From: an uncultured Clostridia bacterium
Lineage (GTDB): Bacteria > Bacillota > Clostridia > Christensenellales > Borkfalkiaceae
NCBI GenBank assembly: GCA_934254815.1
Contig: CAKQME010000003.1
Span: 121,225 to 185,224, forward strand
Direction: 5' to 3'
Length of the DNA: 64,000 nt
Shown in pieces: positions 56,299-64,000 of the stretch (the stretch's first letter is position 1; the number at the start of each line of letters is the position of its first letter). A program made the translations under genes and the position numbers. The notes below the pieces were generated by a model that saw nothing but the letters and a program-made list of their open reading frames with translations, did not search any database and was not told where the DNA came from.

Positions 56299-57154
56299 AC
56301 TCTCTCTTTTTTCATTAAACGAAATATGTATGGAAAAATTTAAATCTTAGAAATGAAGCGCGTCATAAGAAAAACTAACTTGAAGAGTCTCAATTATTAT
56401 TTGATTTCAAAGTAACATTGTTTTTTTGAATTTAATTATGTATCAATTTAATAGTTTAAAACACAAAACACAACTTCAAGAAAAATTAGAGCAATGGCAT
56501 ATAAATTTATAGTATAGTTTCAATTAATACAACGATCAGTTGGTTTTAAACTGGTATTATTTTGGTATTAAAGTTATTTTAAATTATAAAAGTTACACAA
56601 AAAACGCAAAAAAATAGTCAATTTGAACGTAAAAAATCGCCCAAAACGCACCAAAACGTAAAAAATTTATCTTTTTTTAACGATATTTTACAAAGAACTT
56701 TGAACTCCTAAGCCTCTTCGTTTAATTTTTATTTCTTCGGGCTTGGTAGGTGCGTAAAACCTCTTCATTTTGACAATCTTATTTTTTGAACGGATAAACC
56801 GACGAAAGGAAACCTTCGCCTTTTTTATATTCTAGAATTTTACAGTCGTATGTCAAGAGAAAGTTGTTGATTTTAATTGTAAAATTTGTTTATAACAATC
56901 AAATTTTATCCATATTTTTAAGACTACTTTACAAAAATTTAGTTTTATTTTTCCATTATATCGACCTGAATGAGAGTTGCGGCGTGATATAACTATATCG
57001 AAATCTTAACAGAAAATTTTCTCTGTTTTTAATAGTTCACTTGGGTACGTTCACATTCTCCCGTCATGATGACACCTGCCACCTGTCAGAAGATGGGTAA
57101 AGTACGCCCTTGTAAGTAAATAATATTTTTTCGGCGGCGTTCCGACGGTCGTTT
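56299..57154. other. AT-rich intergenic stretch up to the conjugative element edge
   Basis: No supported gene. It contains a short direct repeat TGGTATTA (near 56551) and AT-rich sequence. From about 57013 it joins the conserved stretch shared with 17906-18030, which marks the edge of the element. Confidence 0.6.
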
Positions 57155-57424
57155 TTACGGCGGAACGCCGCTTTTTATTTTGTAACATAAACTGCTCTTA
57201 CCACCGTTCGGTCGATAGCGTTGCTCGGTTTTGAGAAGCCCTGCCTTTTTAAGTTCTTTCACTGCCCGCCGAACCGTCGATTCGGAAACTTTCAGATCTT
57301 CCGCTATCGTAGGTATCGACGGCCAACACTCGCCTTGCTTATTCGCGTGGTCAAGCAAATATAAAAAGACGGCAACCGCTTTCGACGAAACGTCGCTCGA
57401 GTATAAAAAATCAAGTCGGCTCAT
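57155..57424 (-). CDS. winged-helix HTH protein, intact copy
   Basis: The start is ATG 57424 (89 aa), following GGAG. It is near-identical to the protein at 18053-18322, with the HTH in WPSIPTIAEDLKVSESTVRR. Its frame overlaps the end of virD4. It probably regulates or initiates some element function. A strong hairpin (about 57136-57172) overlaps its end. Confidence 0.75.
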   Translation of the reverse strand: MSRLDFLYSSDVSSKAVAVFLYLLDHANKQGECWPSIPTIAEDLKVSESTVRRAVKELKKAGLLKTEQRYRPNGGKSSLCYKIKSGVPP

Positions 57425-59345
57425 TGTCTTTCTGCTCCGTTTCATTCATTTCGTCCGTTTCTTCCGTCGTCGTCGGCAACGGGTACTGTCTTTTTATCGA
57501 CGATGTTCTTAAAAACGGTCTGTTCGTCCGCAAATCGCTTGCAAAATGCCGCCTACTTTCAACCTGCGATTGTCCGCCTATACCGCCGCGGGATTTTGCC
57601 TTTTCTTCCGTTTCATCTTTCAGATCGGGACAATATTTCTCCACGATTTTTTCTATGAGTTCTTTCTTCTCGGCGTATTTCACTTTGCGGTTTGCGTTCT
57701 CTTTTACGGCATACGGCTCGCCGAACGAAATTCCCCAGTCGAAAAACAGTTTTAGTCTTACTTTCATCGGGTACGCGCCCGTTTTCATAACGACGAATTG
57801 CCCTTTCGGCATTGCCTTTAATTCATCCGCGCTCATCAGCGGTCGTTCCGTCATTTGCAGAGATTCGGACGGATCATGTTTTCCTTTATTTACCGAGCCC
57901 GTCAGCACCGTTCTCGTACCGAGTGCTTTAGATAAAACTTCCGCAGACGGACTGTTCGGAGCAAACCCACCGAAAATAGTAAGTTGCGTATTGTCCACGA
58001 TAATTTCTTCGCCTTCCTTGCCGTAATTTTTATCTAACTGCGAAAAACTTTGTATAATCGGCACGATTTGCAACCGTCTTGAACGCGATGCAGAAAATAT
58101 CATTTCCGCATCCTGTATCTTCGGCAACGTTCCGAACTCGTCGCAAAAGAAGATACAACGGTTTTTAAGTTTACCGCCTTCTTCGTCGGCTACCGCTAAT
58201 ATTTCGCGGTATAATTGCTGAATGATAAGCGAAATCATAAAGAATGTCGTCGGCGCTTCTTCGGGCATTATGATAAAAATAGCGGACTTTTCCGAGCAGA
58301 ATTTTTCCGCGTCTATCTCCGTATCGAAACAAAGTATTTGTTCGAGTTCCGAATCGAGAAAAGCGTTAAGACGAGACAATGCCGTCGACATTACACTCGC
58401 CATAGATTGGTCGGAAGCGTTCAACGCTGCGCCCGCAAACCATTTCGCCTTGTGGTCGTTCGGAAGTAACGCCATCAGTTCCTGAAACTGATTCTTGTTT
58501 CGTTTCTCCGACGGTGCAAGCAATTCCTGTATAATTTTGAATACCGAAACTATATGCCGTTTCTGCGGTTCGCAAAATTCCGCCACGAGCAATATCGTTG
58601 CCGTGAGTATGCCTTCCGCCGCGTCGTAAAAGTATGCGTTCTGCCCGAACGATGCCGATTCCGCGCCCGACAGAATTATGGTTTTGGATATAATCTTCGC
58701 ATACTTTTCCGCTTTGGCTTTGTACGCAAGTTGGTTCGGGTATTCTTTGTATAAGTCCATATACTTATTTACGAGATTCAGCAGATTGTTGCCGTTGGAT
58801 TTCGTCGGGTTTCGCAGGTCTATTACGAACACATTATACCCGTACTCTTTCGCCACGCCGCCGTAGTTTCGCATAACGTCGCCTTTAGTATCCGTAGATA
58901 AAAACGACATTCCGCTCGCACAGGCGTATTCGATGCACGGATACAACCAATACGCCGTTTTGCCAACGCCCGCCGCGCCTATCATAAGCGCATGAACGTC
59001 GCCCGTATCCACCATCGCCGTAGTGTTTTTCTTTCCGCCTTTGCACCCGACGATTATCCCTTGCGGCAGTTCTTCTTCGATAGATTTTTTGCGATTAGTG
59101 AGCCTATAGGTCGGTTTAACGCCGTTTCGCGCTTGCTCGCGCCACTTATTCGGCGTGAACGGAATATGCCTGTAACCCCGCTTAATTTCGCTTCTCGTCG
59201 CCCACCGCGCCGAGCCGTGTTGTCCGTCGCCCACCGTCTTGCTTTTGATGTTATTCAGCGTATAAACGTGTGCCAAAAGCGACACCCCGCCGAGCGTACA
59301 CGCCATCGCCGTTGCCGCTATTATGAGTATCGTAATCCCTGACAT
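57411..59345 (-). CDS. virD4: VirD4/TraG-type coupling protein
   Basis: The start is ATG 59345 (644 aa), after GGAGG. Residues about 5-30 form a membrane segment, then come Walker A in IGAAGVGKTAYW and Walker B in FFCDEFGTLP. It links the relaxase-bound DNA to the transfer channel. It appears intact, and its last part is the region present in decayed form at 18309-19090. It overlaps the gene upstream by 25 bases. Confidence 0.9.
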   Translation of the reverse strand: MSGITILIIAATAMACTLGGVSLLAHVYTLNNIKSKTVGDGQHGSARWATRSEIKRGYRHIPFTPNKWREQARNGVKPTYRLTNRKKSIEEELPQGIIVGCKGGKKNTTAMVDTGDVHALMIGAAGVGKTAYWLYPCIEYACASGMSFLSTDTKGDVMRNYGGVAKEYGYNVFVIDLRNPTKSNGNNLLNLVNKYMDLYKEYPNQLAYKAKAEKYAKIISKTIILSGAESASFGQNAYFYDAAEGILTATILLVAEFCEPQKRHIVSVFKIIQELLAPSEKRNKNQFQELMALLPNDHKAKWFAGAALNASDQSMASVMSTALSRLNAFLDSELEQILCFDTEIDAEKFCSEKSAIFIIMPEEAPTTFFMISLIIQQLYREILAVADEEGGKLKNRCIFFCDEFGTLPKIQDAEMIFSASRSRRLQIVPIIQSFSQLDKNYGKEGEEIIVDNTQLTIFGGFAPNSPSAEVLSKALGTRTVLTGSVNKGKHDPSESLQMTERPLMSADELKAMPKGQFVVMKTGAYPMKVRLKLFFDWGISFGEPYAVKENANRKVKYAEKKELIEKIVEKYCPDLKDETEEKAKSRGGIGGQSQVESRRHFASDLRTNRPFLRTSSIKRQYPLPTTTEETDEMNETEQKDNEPT

Positions 59346-60271
59346 TCTCTTACCTCCGTATTTCGTAGTATTGCCTGTTCTTTCGCCATAAAAAGATCCT
59401 CGTTCCAATCTTTACCTTTCGGTATTTTTATATTGAACTCGACTCCGCTTTCTTTCAGTTTTTCCGCGATTCTATATTCCGCGACTCGCCCCGCCCAGTC
59501 ATTATCCAGACACAAAAACACTTTCTTTATATTCGGATTGTCTTTGAGCATTTGAAACAGCACCTTATCGCTCACGCCGCAACACGCCGCGTATGATTGT
59601 TCCTGCCACCCCTCGCCTTTCATCGCTATAAACGAAAGCATATCTATGGGGGCTTCGAATAAATATAGTTTCTCGCCCTGTCCCGCGTAATGGAACGAGT
59701 ATTCGGGCGTGCAACCGGGAGCGTTACCCTTGAACGTAGAATTCACATAGGTAGTACGCAGATTAACGTGTTTCAGATTGCCGTCAGTATCGTACCCCAT
59801 AAACGCAACGTTCGCATATTTCTTCGTTTCGCCTATTAACTTCTTTTTGAAAAACGGCACGAGAACGTCTTTCGGTATTCCGCGCCGAACGTTCAGATAC
59901 GCATACGCTTTTCTCGGTTCTTCGGCAAGCGCAGGCGGCTCGAATTGCCTTTTTTCTTTTGGTTTTGCCTGTTTCGGCTCAACTTGCTTCACCTCGCCCG
60001 CGCCGTCGCCGAGAATGAATTTCATCGCCTCGACGTAGGTTTTATCCATAAATTTCTGCACGAACGACACGGCGTTACCGCCTTTCTGCTCGTATTGGTG
60101 ATACCAAAGATTGCCGCGTATCGTAACCCGTTCGCTGCCTTCGCCCCACTCGTATTCCGAACCGCTGCGTTTTAACCGTTCGCCCTGCCTCTCCAACATT
60201 TCCGCGATGTCCGCATTCCTTGCCGCTTCTTTTTCTTGCGGCGTGAAATATACAAACTCTGACACTTTCAC
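59321..60271 (-). CDS. DUF3991/TOPRIM primase-like protein
   Basis: The 316-aa protein has a DUF3991-like N-terminal half and a TOPRIM-like C-terminal half (KLYLFEAPIDMLSF with Glu, VFLCLDNDWAG with DxD). Such proteins are encoded next to VirD4 in Tn1549-type elements and may act in DNA replication or priming during transfer. It overlaps virD4 by 25 bases. Confidence 0.75.
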   Translation of the reverse strand: MKVSEFVYFTPQEKEAARNADIAEMLERQGERLKRSGSEYEWGEGSERVTIRGNLWYHQYEQKGGNAVSFVQKFMDKTYVEAMKFILGDGAGEVKQVEPKQAKPKEKRQFEPPALAEEPRKAYAYLNVRRGIPKDVLVPFFKKKLIGETKKYANVAFMGYDTDGNLKHVNLRTTYVNSTFKGNAPGCTPEYSFHYAGQGEKLYLFEAPIDMLSFIAMKGEGWQEQSYAACCGVSDKVLFQMLKDNPNIKKVFLCLDNDWAGRVAEYRIAEKLKESGVEFNIKIPKGKDWNEDLFMAKEQAILRNTEVRECQGLRYS

Positions 60272-60280
60272 CTATCCCTC

Positions 60281-62014
60281 CTATTCTAATTTCAGCCCCT
60301 GCGCCTGCTTTTTCTCCGCTATCCTGCGGCGAAGTTTTTTATCCGTTCTCGTTATTTTCGCGTTGAATTCCGCTTCCGCTTTTTCTTGCAATACCCCACA
60401 TAAGTATTTGAATAAACGGCTTATACAAAGACTTATGCTTTGTTTATCGAACAACTCTTTCTGATTTATGAGTTCCGCCGCGTACTCGTTACCCTTTGCC
60501 GCCGCAGAGCGGAGATATGCCATTGCAAGCGGTAAATCTTTTTCCACTTCTTCACCTTTTAAATAAAGCCTGCCAAGCGCGTATTCGGCAAACTCGTTTT
60601 CTTCCAAAGCCGCCTGTTTCAACCATTCGACCGCTTTCGGTATATCCTTTCCCACTCCGTCGCCGTTTAAGAACATTTTGCCGAGCTTGTATTTCGCCAC
60701 GGTAATACCGCCGTTCGCCGCTCCCGTAAATAATTTCACGGCAAATTCGGGATTGTAGTTCTCGCCGTTTTTATCCGCGCAAGCCTTTGCCCAATCGTAA
60801 AACTGCCATGCCGTTTTACAGTCCTTTCTCGGCTTTTTCTCGCTTTTCTCTATTTCTTTATCCGTCGGTTCGGCGAGTGTTTCGTCTATCACGGGCGTGG
60901 ACGAAAACGATAAATTCAGCACTTCGGCAATCACCGCGTTCCTTACAGATTTGAATTCTTCGTTGGCAGAAAGCGGCAATCTTGCGGGCATTTTATCCCT
61001 ATACGTTTTCAATACGTTTTCGCGCTGTTCGTACCACAATTCATAAAGTTTTTGCAAGTCGCTATCCCTCATAAGTTCGTCTATAACGCCGTTAACAAGG
61101 TTCTTGATCTCTTTCGGCAAATACCCGTAGACTTTCTTGCCCTTATGCTTTTGCAGTTTTTCGGCAAGCGTTTTCAGCATTAGTTCGAGCGTTTCGTTTT
61201 TACATTTTTTGCCGTTTATCCCGCGTATGATTTCCGCTATTTTCTCTTTACTCTCGGCGCGCAGTTCATCGCGGTATTCCGTCTGCTTTTCGTAAATTTC
61301 GTATAAATCGTTCTTAAAAATCTCGTGCGCGTAGGCGGCTTTTAACTTTTCAAGACCTTGCCTCGTCATATACGGTTCTTTGCCCGTCGAATACGAAACA
61401 AGATGAACGTGCGGATGCCCGCTTTCGTTATGGAACGCCGCATACCATTTCATGTCCGTTACAGGCACACCCATAGCGTTGGCAAGGTCCTGCGACTTCG
61501 CCCGCAAAAGCGTTTTCCAGGCAGACAGATTATCATAGCCGAGTTTTTCCGCGTCCTTGCGTCGTAATGAGATTATCGTCGTCCAAACAACGCCGTCGTG
61601 ATTGCCGACTTCTTTCGCAACTTTGGATAGGTTTATATGCTCGTCCAAATAAGAAAACAGCCCGTGCGCGCCCGATTTCTCAACGCGCGGGCGCATCGCT
61701 ATATACCCGATATAGTTTTCTTTCTTGCCTATCCGATCAACGTTTTCCTCTATCGCTTTATCTATAAACGTCGACGCCGTATATTTCGTCTTTGCGGATA
61801 AAAAATCCTGATACTCGAAACTGTCTTTACAATCGGGAAAGTCATCTATAAGTCGATTAACCAACTTTTCTTGTTCTTTTGTGGCTGGTTCGTCTTTCCA
61901 TTTCTCGCTCTCGATTTCAACGCCCTCGCGCGTTGCGATATAGTCGACGTAATGCTCGCCTTGCTTGGGCGCACCGGGCTTGATATACCGCCACTTTACA
62001 ATTAGCCTTGCCAT
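60281..62014 (-). CDS. MobP-type relaxase with SEL1 repeats
   Basis: The 577-aa protein has a relaxase domain with the HNESGHPHVHLVSYS metal-binding triad (about 195-210), and an upstream YVDYIATREG segment that may hold the catalytic Tyr. The C-terminal part has two or three SEL1-type repeats (KLGKMFLNGDGVGKDIPKAV, ALGRLYLKGEEVEKDLPLAM). It nicks the element at oriT and enters the recipient. The accessory gene upstream overlaps by one base. Confidence 0.85.
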   Translation of the reverse strand: MARLIVKWRYIKPGAPKQGEHYVDYIATREGVEIESEKWKDEPATKEQEKLVNRLIDDFPDCKDSFEYQDFLSAKTKYTASTFIDKAIEENVDRIGKKENYIGYIAMRPRVEKSGAHGLFSYLDEHINLSKVAKEVGNHDGVVWTTIISLRRKDAEKLGYDNLSAWKTLLRAKSQDLANAMGVPVTDMKWYAAFHNESGHPHVHLVSYSTGKEPYMTRQGLEKLKAAYAHEIFKNDLYEIYEKQTEYRDELRAESKEKIAEIIRGINGKKCKNETLELMLKTLAEKLQKHKGKKVYGYLPKEIKNLVNGVIDELMRDSDLQKLYELWYEQRENVLKTYRDKMPARLPLSANEEFKSVRNAVIAEVLNLSFSSTPVIDETLAEPTDKEIEKSEKKPRKDCKTAWQFYDWAKACADKNGENYNPEFAVKLFTGAANGGITVAKYKLGKMFLNGDGVGKDIPKAVEWLKQAALEENEFAEYALGRLYLKGEEVEKDLPLAMAYLRSAAAKGNEYAAELINQKELFDKQSISLCISRLFKYLCGVLQEKAEAEFNAKITRTDKKLRRRIAEKKQAQGLKLE

Positions 62015-62421
62015 TACCCTTTCTGAAATTTATACGCGTCGTCGAACGATACCGCGCCGCGAATACGCTTTACTTCGTCCACGCAAAGACCGCGAAGTTT
62101 CACAAGCGTTTCTTCGTCAATCTCGCTGTTCGCCGCCGTAACGTGTAACGACATTGAAAGTTCCACCGCCATTTTGAACAGCAGGCTTGCCATGCGATTT
62201 TCAAACGCCCCGAGCGTTCCTTGCAAGGTCGAAACTATCATTTGCGGGAAGTATTCCTTTCCGTCGCTTGCCGTAAGATAGCCGCAATAAAAATTGATTG
62301 CTTTCTCTATAAATTCCGAGCGGCTTTTTACGTTTTCCGAGCGGTATAATTTCTCTACTTTTTCCATCGTTTCTTCGCGTACCCACAGCGCGAATTTTCT
62401 TTTATCTTTCTGCTCTGACAT
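62014..62421 (-). CDS. relaxosome accessory protein, ribbon-helix-helix-like
   Basis: The start is ATG 62421 (135 aa), with GGAGGGGG upstream. The N-terminal KFALWVREETMEKVEKLYRS and SRSEFIEKAINFY resemble a ribbon-helix-helix DNA-binding protein such as those that help relaxases at oriT. It overlaps the relaxase gene. Role inferred from position and fold. Confidence 0.65.
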   Translation of the reverse strand: MSEQKDKRKFALWVREETMEKVEKLYRSENVKSRSEFIEKAINFYCGYLTASDGKEYFPQMIVSTLQGTLGAFENRMASLLFKMAVELSMSLHVTAANSEIDEETLVKLRGLCVDEVKRIRGAVSFDDAYKFQKG

Positions 62422-62522
62422 AGTTTTTTTCCCCCTCCTTTGCGCCTGCAACGCCTTTCTTTTTCTTTTTGCTTCGCCGTATTTTGTAATACTCGACTCT
62501 TTTCTTTGAATTAGTCTTATTT

Positions 62523-62616
62523 TGCAACCCCTTGCCCGATTTTCTCAAAATCCCTTTTGCGGTCGGCGTTGCCGTCCGCTGTAAAACGCGAAGGGGTACT
62601 ACTGCAACCCCTTCGC
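62523..62616. other. candidate oriT
   Basis: Two hairpins (GCGGTCGGC/GCCGTCCGC at 62559-62579; GCGAAGGGGT/ACCCCTTCGC at 62588-62616) and direct repeats TGCAACCCCTT (62523-62533, 62603-62613) lie upstream of the accessory and relaxase genes, the usual place for oriT. No nic site can be named. Confidence 0.45.
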
Positions 62617-62643
62617 TTATTCCTGCAACCAAATAGGAAACGA

Positions 62644-62988
62644 CTACATTTCAAGTTTCGGTTCGTTTCTGCCGCTTTTTACTTCGACTGTTTCCGTTTC
62701 ACTCTGCACAAAATTTTCTACTATCTGCCGCGCGTTCGGAATAAACGCCGAGTATCTCGGATAGCCATACCCTTGCGTATCTACGAGAATTCCGTCGTCG
62801 CCCGTTTTCGAAATAAGCAACACGCAGGTGTCCTGCCCCGTTCGCCATTTCAGATATTCTCTGTCTTTCAACGGCTCTTTCAGCACACTCCTGTATTCCG
62901 CATCCGAAAGCGTTATCACGTCCGACACCTCGTATGCGCGGGGCTTTATTTCCGGTTCTTTGCACCGTAAAACGGCATTGATTTTCAT
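62644..62988 (-). CDS. conserved conjugative-element protein, DUF6329-like
   Basis: The 114-aa protein has a DVITLSDAEYRSVLKEPLKD segment and QGYGYPRYSAFIPN. Similar short proteins occur in clostridial conjugative elements between VirB-type genes and relaxase genes. Its function is unknown. The family name is tentative. Confidence 0.55.
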   Translation of the reverse strand: MKINAVLRCKEPEIKPRAYEVSDVITLSDAEYRSVLKEPLKDREYLKWRTGQDTCVLLISKTGDDGILVDTQGYGYPRYSAFIPNARQIVENFVQSETETVEVKSGRNEPKLEM

Positions 62989-63029
62989 TTACACTCCTCC
63001 TTGTTTTTATGCTATTTTTATAAATTGCC

Positions 63030-63497
63030 TTACCCGTATTCCTGCCTTACGCTTTCGAGAATTGCCGAGATTTCGTCAACCGAAAACGCCGTATAAAACG
63101 CGCCGTTTATCTTCTCTGCGAGTTCTTCGTCCGTCTCCGCTAAAAAGCATTCCGTCAGTTTTTCCGCAACGTCGTCGCCCGATAGATTAAAAAGTGCAAA
63201 CGAATATATCGCCTGCGCTTCCCGTATTTTTATTTCGCTATATCCCGCCTCCGTCATCGTCTGTTCTATCTCGGCGTAACGTTTTTCTTCCGTTTCCTGC
63301 CTGTCCTTTACAATCGTCTGCACGCCGTCTGTGTTTATATCCATACTGCCCGAAAATATCCCGAGCACTACCGCCGCGGGCATCATTAAAAGCACCAGAC
63401 TTCCGAGGATAATTCCGCCGATCACTTTCCGTCCTTTTTTATTCGACAGCACCGCCGTTCCTATTTTTTTGAGTATAGGGATTATCGGTACCGCCAT
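63030..63497 (-). CDS. membrane protein of the transfer machinery
   Basis: The 155-aa protein has a basic N-terminus, one transmembrane segment (about residues 26-50) and a long helical extracytoplasmic or cytoplasmic domain. Its start overlaps the VirB4 stop. Similar N-termini occur in lysozyme-like transfer proteins of Tn1549-type elements, but no hydrolase domain is present here. Confidence 0.55.
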   Translation of the reverse strand: MAVPIIPILKKIGTAVLSNKKGRKVIGGIILGSLVLLMMPAAVVLGIFSGSMDINTDGVQTIVKDRQETEEKRYAEIEQTMTEAGYSEIKIREAQAIYSFALFNLSGDDVAEKLTECFLAETDEELAEKINGAFYTAFSVDEISAILESVRQEYG

Positions 63498-64000
63498 TAC
63501 CTTCCCCCTCCGCTGCCGAACAGTTCCGCCTTATATCCCGGCGCGATGACTTCGAGCAAGTATCTCTCGTTCCCGCAACGGTACAAACACGTTCCGCGTT
63601 CGGGGTAGCGTATGAGTTCGAATTCGCTCGGCTCTATCTGCAACGCGTCCATATATTCCTTCGGGTTGATTTGGCCCGCATTGAATAAGAATTGATGCGT
63701 CGGAATAGAAAACAGCGGTTTCGTAAATTCGCGAATCGAAGGCAGAAGGAAGTCCTCTATATTCTGACTTGCAAGTATCACCGACGAGTCCTTTTTTCTT
63801 ACTCTCTTCATGGCGTTTCGGATATACTCTATCGCCGTCATATTCGTTAAAAACAAATACAATTCGTCTATGCTTGCCGCCGTATTCCCCTCGCCGAGCA
63901 ACCTGTTCGACATATACGACAGTATATTAAACAGCATAGCGTCTTTCAGCCTGCGGTTAGAGTCCATCAGCCCTTTTACGCCGAAACACAAAAAATCGCC
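63497..64000 (-). CDS. VirB4/TraE-type ATPase, C-terminal part
   Basis: The frame is open to the window edge, so the gene is partial and its start lies outside. The visible 167 residues contain YLFLTNMTAIEYIRNAMKRV and VILASQNIEDFLLPSIREF, typical of the C-terminal part of VirB4-like ATPases that power transfer. The ATPase Walker motifs lie beyond the edge. Confidence 0.8.
   Translation of the reverse strand, partial: GDFLCFGVKGLMDSNRRLKDAMLFNILSYMSNRLLGEGNTAASIDELYLFLTNMTAIEYIRNAMKRVRKKDSSVILASQNIEDFLLPSIREFTKPLFSIPTHQFLFNAGQINPKEYMDALQIEPSEFELIRYPERGTCLYRCGNERYLLEVIAPGYKAELFGSGGGR

Larger units (their letters stand above)
57013..64000. mobile_element. left part of a conjugative element, running beyond the window
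   Basis: A run of transfer genes (HTH, VirD4, DUF3991/TOPRIM, relaxase, accessory protein, membrane protein, VirB4) on the minus strand. The edge near 57013 matches 17906, so the two elements belong to one family. Confidence 0.85.

Noticed and set aside
62402..62632. 76-codon basic minus-strand ORF upstream of the relaxase accessory gene
   Set aside because: It spans the candidate oriT hairpins and lacks a ribosome binding site or family match.

Overview
The window looks like a chromosome segment of a Gram-positive, probably gut-dwelling, member of the Clostridia (Bacillota). The evidence is AGGAGG-type ribosome binding sites, lipobox lipoproteins, Tn1549-like conjugation genes, clusters of large serine recombinases and many secreted glycan-active proteins. 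No rRNA, convincing tRNA or CRISPR array is visible, and I cannot name a genus. Region 1 (about 1-17.8 kb) is a carbohydrate-use locus. It holds a secreted lipoprotein with paired-Cys modules, two large secreted DUF4838 proteins with repeated sandwich-like modules, three very small ORFs with strong ribosome binding sites, and a plus-strand run of GH94 phosphorylase, alpha/beta hydrolase, PHP phosphoesterase and GH3 glycosidase. Three promoter regions share a 20-bp core next to TAGTAG repeats, suggesting one regulon. Region 2 (about 17.9-33 kb) is a composite mobile and defence island. It starts with the broken edge of a conjugative element (HTH gene, frameshifted virD4 tail) that ends inside an IS110 transposase fragment. 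Next come cargo genes, including one resembling an ADP-ribosyltransferase, and a two-gene CBASS-like system: a CD-NTase with a C-terminal sensor, and a SAVED protein with an unrecognised helical N-terminus. Three serine-recombinase genes follow, the middle one without a catalytic domain. An Abi_2/AbiF-like HEPN protein is preceded by two related predicted small RNAs, each with its own promoter and terminator. The island ends with a 52-aa protein, a MazF-like toxin, a secreted protein and a sigma factor whose ribosome binding site lies in a long hairpin. Region 3 (about 33-56.3 kb) is a second glycan-use locus, almost wholly on the minus strand. It has an ABC importer (binding protein and two permeases, no ATPase), GH20, GH36, GH28-like and GH109-like enzymes, esterases, a DUF4091 lipoprotein and several secreted proteins with sandwich-like modules. 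Two AraC-type regulators are encoded divergently; the first is split by a frameshift at a T TTA AAA heptamer. A ROK/YitT chimera and a damaged hydrolase show local decay. Region 4 (about 57-64 kb) is the intact edge of a conjugative element related to the remnant at 17.9 kb: HTH gene, VirD4, DUF3991/TOPRIM protein, MobP-type relaxase with SEL1 repeats, accessory protein, candidate oriT, a membrane protein and the end of a VirB4 ATPase that runs off the window.
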